Assembly (NCBI GenBank): GCA_031283915.1
Contig: JAITAY010000113.1
Location: forward strand, 1-19,040
Source: Tannerella sp.
GTDB lineage: Bacteria > Bacteroidota > Bacteroidia > Bacteroidales > Tannerellaceae
Length of the DNA stretch: 19,040 bases
Direction: 5' to 3'
Part shown: positions 15,201-19,040 of the stretch, piece by piece
Layout of the letters: each line of letters starts with the position of its first letter
Numbering within the stretch: the first letter of the stretch is position 1
The notes under the pieces: model-generated
The model's database searches: none
What the model was told of the DNA's origin: nothing
What the model saw: only the letters and a program-made list of their open reading frames with translations
Program-made: the position numbers and the translations under genes

Positions 15201-15574
15201 AAACGGAAGAACAACCTCTTGAGGAAGAAGCGCCGCCGCATGAAACGCCGGAGGAAAAACAGGAAATGCCGCCGGCCGAAGAAAATGCAAAAAGTGACTC
15301 TCTCACGCCGAAAAAATCGACGGAAATCACGCTGGAACAAATGCTGGAGCGCCGTAAACAGGCCGACCTCGAAGAACAGCAGCGCAAGGAAGAAGAAGCA
15401 AAAGCCTCCAAACAAAAGAAGAAAGAGGCTGAATCTCTGAAGAAACAGAAGGCCAGGGAACGCGAACTGGCGCGCAAGCAGAAGCAGAAAGAGGCTAAAG
15501 AGCGTTTGAAACAAAAAGAGAAGGAGCGTAGGGAAAAGGAGCGTGCAAACAAACAGCGCAAGAAGAAACGCTAA
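12257..15574 (+). CDS. PorW/SprE-like TPR lipoprotein of the type IX secretion/gliding system
   Basis: The 1105-residue product begins with a hydrophobic segment (5-20) followed by CSTKKNTAASRRYHAFTARYNTYFNGKTSFDE. The C-S-T-K-K-N-T start after the signal and the R-Y-N-x-Y-F-N-G motif are characteristic of PorW (Porphyromonas) and SprE (Flavobacterium), outer-membrane lipoproteins needed for type IX secretion. Residues about 140-420 contain TPR-like helical repeats (AIPYLQKAIKQ, AIENYALGIEKS, LGDIYFTQKDY). A low-complexity Gly/Glu/Pro linker lies near 535-560, a second TPR-like region with SLESFEELERRFPDNKY follows, and the last ~150 residues are a Lys/Glu/Arg-rich charged tail likely to form a coiled coil. 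The frame is open back to 11966, but the codons before 12257 run through repeat DNA and lack a signal sequence, so I chose GTG 12257. The residue before Cys21 is Thr, unusual for a lipobox. Confidence 0.85.
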   Translation: MKRNLYSILWLVICGVLAVTCSTKKNTAASRRYHAFTARYNTYFNGKTSFDESFGAMMNGYKENYTEQIYMYPVSAQPKDKKETGGTFDRAIEKGNKAIKQHSIQKKPLRKAGWQSNPKQAAMQSKEEYNPFLKHCWMLIGQGQFYNADFLQASATFSYIARHYATDAEMVAEARIWQARCYVEMNWLHEAGAALERLDENGFPPANQPQYDRFYADYLIKDGQFEKAIPYLQKAIKQEKNKYQRTRMRYLLGQLHAGLGQNEEAYRTFGKVASSSPPYELEFAARIRQTEVFPGANYQSILKMLHRMSRSDKNKDYLDQVYYAIGNIHLSRQDTAKAIENYALGIEKSTQNGFDKAICQIRLGDIYFTQKDYVNAQPCFSGALAGIRKEYRDYDRISRLSAVLDELVVHVEAVHLQDSLQALARMPEAERLAVIDKLIEDIKKREEEEAQNAEREKYLADQEATGSNFPQRAGGQGNMMQPQIPTVPGDNAFYFYNVQLVAQGKTQFQNKWGKRTLEDNWRRRNKLMPTIGTEGEGTGGEGAPQPGAGEQSTASDSLQLALDSLASDPKSREYYLQQIPFSEDDLEASNLIIADGLFNMGMIYKDKLEDKNLSLESFEELERRFPDNKYRMDYYYHIYLTALRYKDTALGEIYKSKLIGAFPESDYAIAIADPNYEYHMRMMDRVQDSLYEETYYRYLEEDTVTVRRNYREFAGTYPLSVLMPKFMFLHALTWVQAGDAEGFKAALTELVEKYPRADVTELAGEMLKGVLRGRPLMQGSMSRMTWNLRFGLDADGMISAADSARQFADEPDTPHRILLVYKTGSIDRNQLLYAVAAFNFANFTLNVFDMNTETVGSLSIMTLTGFRNLDETLEYAKMIYGPNGYASALGQAVSFFPFSDGNYETLLRGKTLEEYMIFFVEHYAAKAPELIARWKIQMAEDEKLAEMEDREVEKAAGLADEEEAVASEEETPEENVASPEKQTEEQPLEEEAPPHETPEEKQEMPPAEENAKSDSLTPKKSTEITLEQMLERRKQADLEEQQRKEEEAKASKQKKKEAESLKKQKARERELARKQKQKEAKERLKQKEKERREKERANKQRKKKR

Positions 15575-16350
15575 ATTAAAGAAACGCTTCCCCCTACAAG
15601 ACTATAATACGACGAATTGACTTACAAGGCAGGCTAAGTTCAACGGTTCATTTTCCTTCTGTTTCCCGATTTTACCGGACAGTAGCGAGTTTGTATCTAT
15701 GCACAAGACTGTGCCGCATCCGGTATCATTGCTGCTTTTCTCTGTACGATGTACCGGCCGGCAACTTATTCCTGTATTTGAAATAATTTCCGAAAGTTTC
15801 CCGCCGGAGCACAGGCAGTTTTTGGGATTACCCGCCGAGGGAACTATATCGCTTTCAACGTGACAAAAACCGAAACTTTTACCGTGCAGGAGGAAACAAA
15901 AAATATACTGGTTTTCAATCAGAAAAACGGAAGTGTTTTTCGATTTCACTTGCTATTTTTGCATATAGAACGGAATACAGACCTGTTTTTTTTATTTTCG
16001 GAGTATCTTTGCCGGAATTGTTGCGGAAAAAGTGTCGGCAAAAAATATTTTCCTTAATAATTATCTTGCACGCGAAAGAAATTGGTAGTACCTTTACGCC
16101 AGAGTTTATTCAAATTCAAATAAAAGTAGTTCGGACGTTAAAAGGCTTGGGAAAGTCGAAACGTTTAAAAGTAATTCGAGAAGCGTTTGGGCTTGTGAAA
16201 GTCCAGCGCTTTATTTCTTTATAACAGAAGGTAAGACCAAAGGTTCAACACTTCCGTGTTCGACGATTCATCCGCTACAAAGATAAAAAAACGCAGCTTC
16301 TTTGGAGCCGTGACTGAAATTCCAAATAATTTTCATACTTTTGTGCGTCT
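15575..16350. other. Non-coding stretch with no supported gene
   Basis: Open frames on both strands (minus 15602-15949, plus 15860-16057 and 16009-16224) are short, Cys- or Lys-rich without recognisable motifs, and I do not call them. Features seen are a lone TATCTTTG (-7-like) at 16004-16011, another in the minus direction at 16278-16285, and a 14-nt near-perfect direct repeat GGCTTGGGAAAGTC / GGCTTGTGAAAGTC at 16144-16157 and 16190-16203. A small RNA starting near 16018 is conceivable but unsupported. Confidence 0.5.
16336..16343 (+). promoter_or_regulatory. -7 promoter box of tRNA-Val
   Basis: TACTTTTG fits TAnnTTTG and ends 7 bp before the mature 5' end of the tRNA, so the primary transcript would have almost no 5' leader. 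No convincing -33 element is seen at the expected distance. Confidence 0.5.
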
Positions 16351-16425
16351 GAACTGTTAGCTCAGTTGGTTCAGAGCGCTGCCTTGACAGGGCAGAGGTC
16401 GCCGGTTCGACCCCGGCACAGTTCA
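16351..16425 (+). tRNA. tRNA-Val (anticodon GAC)
   Basis: A 75-nt cloverleaf is complete. Acceptor arms GAACTGT (16351-16357) and ACAGTTC (16418-16424) pair perfectly, with discriminator A at 16425. The D arm contains AGCTCAGTTGGTTCAGAGC. The anticodon stem CTGCC/GGCAG closes the loop TTGACAG with anticodon GAC, and the T arm is GCCGGTTCGACCCCGGC. The 3' CCA is not encoded (CTC follows), so it must be added after transcription. GAC reads valine codons GUC and GUU. Confidence 0.95.
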
Positions 16426-16440
16426 CTCCCGCCAACCCGA

Positions 16441-16477
16441 ATGTCTTCCGAATCCATCACGCGGAAGGCATTTTTTT
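16441..16477 (+). terminator. Intrinsic terminator of tRNA-Val
   Basis: ATGTCTTCCG (16441-16450) pairs with CGGAAGGCAT (16462-16471) with one G-U pair around an 11-nt loop, followed by seven T at 16471-16477. It starts 15 bp after the tRNA. Confidence 0.85.
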
Positions 16478-16526
16478 GCTCTATAACGAATTGTGTGGGT
16501 AAAATAAAAAGCAGTATCTTAGCATC

Positions 16527-17247
16527 ATGAATACGACAGACCTATTTAACATCGCGTTGCGCCTGAGTTGCCCGTGGTATATTAGACAGGTGGAACTGTT
16601 AGCAGTAGCAGAGAGCAAAGAGAAAGAACTTCATATCCATTTGGGTTTTGAAAAGGGCTTTAAGTTTATAACGGGTAGCAACAGCATTTCAGGTGCATAC
16701 GACACGGAAGAAAAGATGTGGCAGCACCTTATTTTTTTTCAGCACAGGTGCTATCTTCACGCTCGCGTACCTCGTGTGAAAGATGCAGTAAGCGGAAAAG
16801 TCACCCAGGTTCAAGTGCCGTGGGCACAAGAGGGCAGCAGCTTCACCCTGCTATTCGAGGCATATGCCATGTTACTTATATAGAGTGAGATGCCTGTATG
16901 TAAAGCAGCAGAGAATCTGGCGATAACAGCGCCCCGATTGTGGCGCGTGTTCGTTCAATTACTGGATAGAAAAAGCCGTATCGTGTGACGATTTGAGCCA
17001 AACAAAACGTATCGGGATAGATGAGACCTCCCGTAAAAAAGTCCATGAATATATCACTCAGGCAGTTGATTTAGGCGCACGCAGGACAATCTTTGTTACC
17101 GAAGGCAAAGGGATGGAAAGCGTTGAAAAGCTGGTGGAAAGGCTCAAAGAGAAGGGTGGCAAAGCAGAAAATATTGAGTTGATTAGCATGGATATGTCTC
17201 CCGCATTTATTGCTGCTGCAACGAGGTATTTAGTCAATCCTTATTAA
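16527..17247 (+). pseudogene. ISL3-family transposase, disrupted and 3'-truncated
   Basis: The N-terminal 118 residues (16527-16883: MNTTDLFNIALRLSCPWYIR..., DTEEKMWQHLIFFQHRCYLHARVPRV, FTLLFEAYAMLLI) are typical of ISL3-family transposases of Bacteroidota. A TAG at 16881-16883 replaces an expected sense codon, since the same frame continues with SEMPVCKAAENLAITAPRLW. A tandem GTTC duplication at 16949-16956 then shifts the frame by one, after which FNYWIEKAVS...DDLSQTKRIGIDETSRKK and ENIELISMDMSPAFIAAATRYL (to 17247) resume the family sequence. The DDE core and C-terminal half are missing. The probable left end of the element lies near 16478, just after the tRNA terminator (GCTCTATAACGAATTGTGTG), but no matching inverted right end is visible. 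The gene is therefore dead in at least three ways. Confidence 0.85.
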
Positions 17248-17249
17248 CC

Positions 17250-17451
17250 CCCGATTTTCAAAATCAAGGGTTGTGGTTTTTTCTGAAAAAAAGAGCTAAA
17301 AAAAGAGCCAAAGCATTTTCTCTTTCAATTTTTCTGGCATTTTCTTGAAGTTCCACGCCGCACCTGCCATCAATGCGTTGATTTAGACGCCTTTTTCCAC
17401 GTTCAGATAATTCTCAAGCATCCGATAATCATATTTTAACCCACATTGCAG
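17250..17451 (-). pseudogene. IS5-family transposase, C-terminal remnant
   Basis: Read on the minus strand from about 17445, the sequence encodes GLKYDYRMLENYLNVEKGV, a stop codon, INALMAGAAWNFKKMPEKLK and EKMLWLFF, then another stop (plus-strand 17296-17298) and LFFSEK. The D-Y-R-M-x-x-N-Y-L and N-A-L-M-A-x-A-A-W-N-F-K-K-M strings are the conserved C-terminus of Bacteroidota IS5-family transposases. The internal TAA stands where CAA (Gln) would be expected, a single C-to-T change. The rest of the transposase is absent. It abuts the truncated end of the ISL3 pseudogene, pointing to nested or successive insertion and decay. Confidence 0.75.
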
Positions 17452-17775
17452 CTCTTACCAAAACAACGGTTAAATATCAATAAAAGACGAGTGGTAAAAG
17501 GCCGGAAAATCCACATATATTCATGCTTATGGGCTGTTTAGCGGAAAAACTGCCAGAAAAACTGCCATTTCCGACAGCAATTTCATTTGTAGTGCACAGG
17601 GGGTATTGACAATGATTTTCCGTTTTCATTCCTTTGCCGACAAATTTTGAAAGGTAGAGTTATGATGCCAAAGAAAAACAAATTGGAAATTTGTAGTGCA
17701 CAAATCGGATTTTTCTTAAAAGTATTTTGATGATTATGAGAGTTTTAGTGACTTATTGAATGCAATGTGGGTTAA
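17436..17775. repeat. 15-bp inverted repeats bounding a 340-bp AT-rich segment, with an internal 14-bp direct repeat
   Basis: TTAACCCACATTGCA at 17436-17450 and its exact complement TGCAATGTGGGTTAA at 17761-17775 face each other. The left copy lies in the IS5 remnant. Between them ATTTGTAGTGCACA occurs twice in direct orientation (17585-17598 and 17689-17702). No open frame of note is present inside, so this is either a small non-autonomous element or fragments of insertion-sequence ends. I see nothing else in the 17452-17836 gap. Confidence 0.5.
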
Positions 17776-17836
17776 GAAATATTTTTCATGCTATGAACGA
17801 GGATAGTATAATTGCTTTGCACGGCACACCTAATGA

Positions 17837-17870
17837 AAGAGGATGTATCGAACTTTTGATACACCCTCTT
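17837..17870 (-). terminator. Inverted repeat downstream of the LamG-repeat gene, possible terminator
   Basis: AAGAGGATGTATC (17837-17849) pairs with GATACACCCTCTT (17858-17870) over 13 positions with one mismatch and an 8-nt loop, 36 bp beyond the stop of the minus-strand gene. The T tract on the minus strand is short (CTTT), so strength is uncertain. Confidence 0.55.
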
Positions 17871-17906
17871 CTCTAATAAAGATTACCGTCGAGGCGGTGT
17901 TCTTTT

Positions 17907-19040
17907 CTACTGTATCGGAGCGCCAATCTGTCCGAGTGCAGCAACTTCCCCCGCACTTAGCGCCTTATTCCAAAGAGCGGTGGCAGCAACAAAGATCTCA
18001 TTGTCTTCGCCATCTTCGTCACCGAACAGCAGGACGCCGGCCGGATCCAGGGCAAAACGATCGTCCACATTCATTTTGCCGTCGTGATCGGCGGCGGCTT
18101 CGTACAGCAGTGTGCCGTCGAGGTATTGCTTCCACACCTCGCCACACTTGACGGTCAGCACCCAGCGATACCACGTTTCAGGCTGTACGACTGCGGGCGA
18201 ATAGTAACCGCCGCTGATACCTATTTTGCCGTCGCCGTTGATAAAGATTTCCCCATCACTTCCGTTTGTCAGGTCGGTCTGCATGAACGCATAATAGCGT
18301 CCGGTCTCCGCCACCTTGAAGTCGATTAGCAACGTGTATTCGTTGACTTTCGTTGCAGGGTCGCCCGCAGCTGTTTCGCCGCTGACAGCAATGCCGTGTT
18401 TGGCCAGAAAATGACTGCCCTTGCCGATCGATACGGCCTTATTGTCGGCGCTCGGGCCATCGGCTCCCCAGATGGCGCTGCCCACCTGAATCAGTTCGTT
18501 ACCCACTTCGGCCACACCCGGGCGTTCCGGATCTTCGAACAGCCACTTGCCAACCAGCGGGCCTTCGAACGTAAGGTAGTCAACGCTGCCTGCATTGCCC
18601 AGAGCGGCTACGTCGGCAGCTGCCAGCGGCTGATCCCAGATGGTGACCTGCGCGACGTAGATGCTTTCGTCTTCGCCGTCTTCATCGGCAAACAGCAGTA
18701 CGCCCTCCGGATCAAATGCCAGGCGGCTGTCCAGCGATGCCGTCCCTTCGCCGTTATGGGAATAGATTTCCTTACCGTTCAGGTAGTATTTCAGCGATTC
18801 GCCCAGTTGAGCCGATACGACCAGCCGGTACCAGACGCCCGATTTAATCGGGTCAGCCTTCAGGTCGGTATACACGCCGCCGATGCCAAGTTCATACATA
18901 TTGTTGCGCAGGAAGAAATCCACATCATCGTTATTTGCCAGGTTCGTCTGATAGAAGCAGTAACGGTTGTCATTCGGCAGTTTGAAGTCTATCATAATCG
19001 AATAATTATTCACCTTCGTGCCGCCGCCGTTGGCTGCGAT
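17907..19040 (-). CDS. Protein with two LamG-like (concanavalin-type) repeats, 5' end outside the window
   Basis: The minus-strand frame is open from the right edge (19040) to TAG at 17907-17909, 377 residues, so the true start lies beyond the window. A GTG at 19013 is inside a repeat and is not a credible start. Two repeats of about 140 residues match each other: TKVNNYSIMIDFKLP / TKVNEYTLLIDFKVA at their starts, WYRLVVSAQLGE / WYRWVLTVKCGE in the middle, and LAFDPEGVLLFADEDGEDE / FALDPAGVLLFGDEDGEDN plus ADVAALGNAG / GEVAALGQIG at their ends. They are separated by a linker with GKWLFEDPERPGVAEVG and GSAIWGADG. This is the LamG/Laminin_G_3 jelly-roll plan of surface or secreted glycan-binding proteins. 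No type IX sorting domain follows the last repeat (the protein ends GAPIQ). Function and ligand are unknown. Confidence 0.8.
   Translation of the reverse strand: MAANGGGTKVNNYSIMIDFKLPNDNRYCFYQTNLANNDDVDFFLRNNMYELGIGGVYTDLKADPIKSGVWYRLVVSAQLGESLKYYLNGKEIYSHNGEGTASLDSRLAFDPEGVLLFADEDGEDESIYVAQVTIWDQPLAAADVAALGNAGSVDYLTFEGPLVGKWLFEDPERPGVAEVGNELIQVGSAIWGADGPSADNKAVSIGKGSHFLAKHGIAVSGETAAGDPATKVNEYTLLIDFKVAETGRYYAFMQTDLTNGSDGEIFINGDGKIGISGGYYSPAVVQPETWYRWVLTVKCGEVWKQYLDGTLLYEAAADHDGKMNVDDRFALDPAGVLLFGDEDGEDNEIFVAATALWNKALSAGEVAALGQIGAPIQ

Noticed and set aside
15602..15949. Minus-strand 115-codon frame
   Set aside because: Cys-rich, no motif, no promoter or start context and no neighbour support; kept only as a question in the gap.
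16009..16224. Plus-strand 71-codon frame rich in Lys and Ile
   Set aside because: No recognisable motif and it spans a near direct repeat; low complexity suggests chance.

Overview
The window is a stretch of a Bacteroidales (Bacteroidota) chromosome. The signs are a SusD C-terminus at the left edge, a PorW/SprE-type lipoprotein of the type IX secretion system, Bacteroidetes-style -7 boxes (TAnnTTTG) before several genes, no clear Shine-Dalgarno sequences, the lineage-typical pheA / aminotransferase / DAHP synthase-chorismate mutase / tyrA cassette, and remnants of ISL3- and IS5-family transposases of the kind common in this phylum.

Layout. (1) 1-5396 is the downstream part of a polysaccharide utilisation locus: the end of a susD-like gene, then a secreted lipoprotein with a GH67-type N-terminal domain (probable uronidase), a hexuronate-type MFS transporter and a uroporphyrinogen-decarboxylase-fold protein carrying the His-x-Cys...Cys zinc motif of corrinoid methyltransferases. 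A promoter-like element sits just before the hydrolase. (2) 5397-6037 is non-coding. It holds a five-copy 41/42-bp tandem repeat, then a promoter box, a 24-residue Phe/Tyr-rich leader peptide and an intrinsic terminator, which together form a transcription attenuator. (3) 6038-9948 is the aromatic amino-acid operon under that attenuator: prephenate dehydratase, aminotransferase, DAHP synthase fused to chorismate mutase, and prephenate dehydrogenase. (4) A 19-nt-arm inverted repeat separates it from a convergent minus-strand AAA-ATPase-like/PD-(D/E)XK protein (10048-11601). (5) 11602-12256 is non-coding. It carries a 23-bp-period array of the palindrome ACCTTATAAGGT, a degenerate minus-strand relative of the 41-bp repeat, and hairpins. 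(6) 12257-15574 is the PorW/SprE-like TPR lipoprotein. (7) 15575-16350 holds no gene I can support. (8) tRNA-Val(GAC) and its terminator are followed by mobile-element debris: an ISL3 transposase broken by a nonsense codon, a 4-bp duplication and a 3' truncation, an IS5 C-terminal remnant on the other strand, and short inverted and direct repeats. (9) From 17907 to the right edge is the C-terminal part of a minus-strand protein built from two LamG-like repeats.

How the genes work together. In the left block a SusCD pair would import oligosaccharide, the lipoprotein would release a uronic acid, the MFS protein would carry it across the inner membrane, and the URO-D-like protein may remove a methyl group from it; the last step is inference. 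In the aromatic operon one leader peptide appears to sense both charged tRNA-Phe and charged tRNA-Tyr, and so could control pathway entry, chorismate mutase and both terminal branches. The strongest single signal in the window is this attenuator at 5821-6004: its leader peptide, alternative antiterminator pairing and terminator can all be read directly from the sequence.
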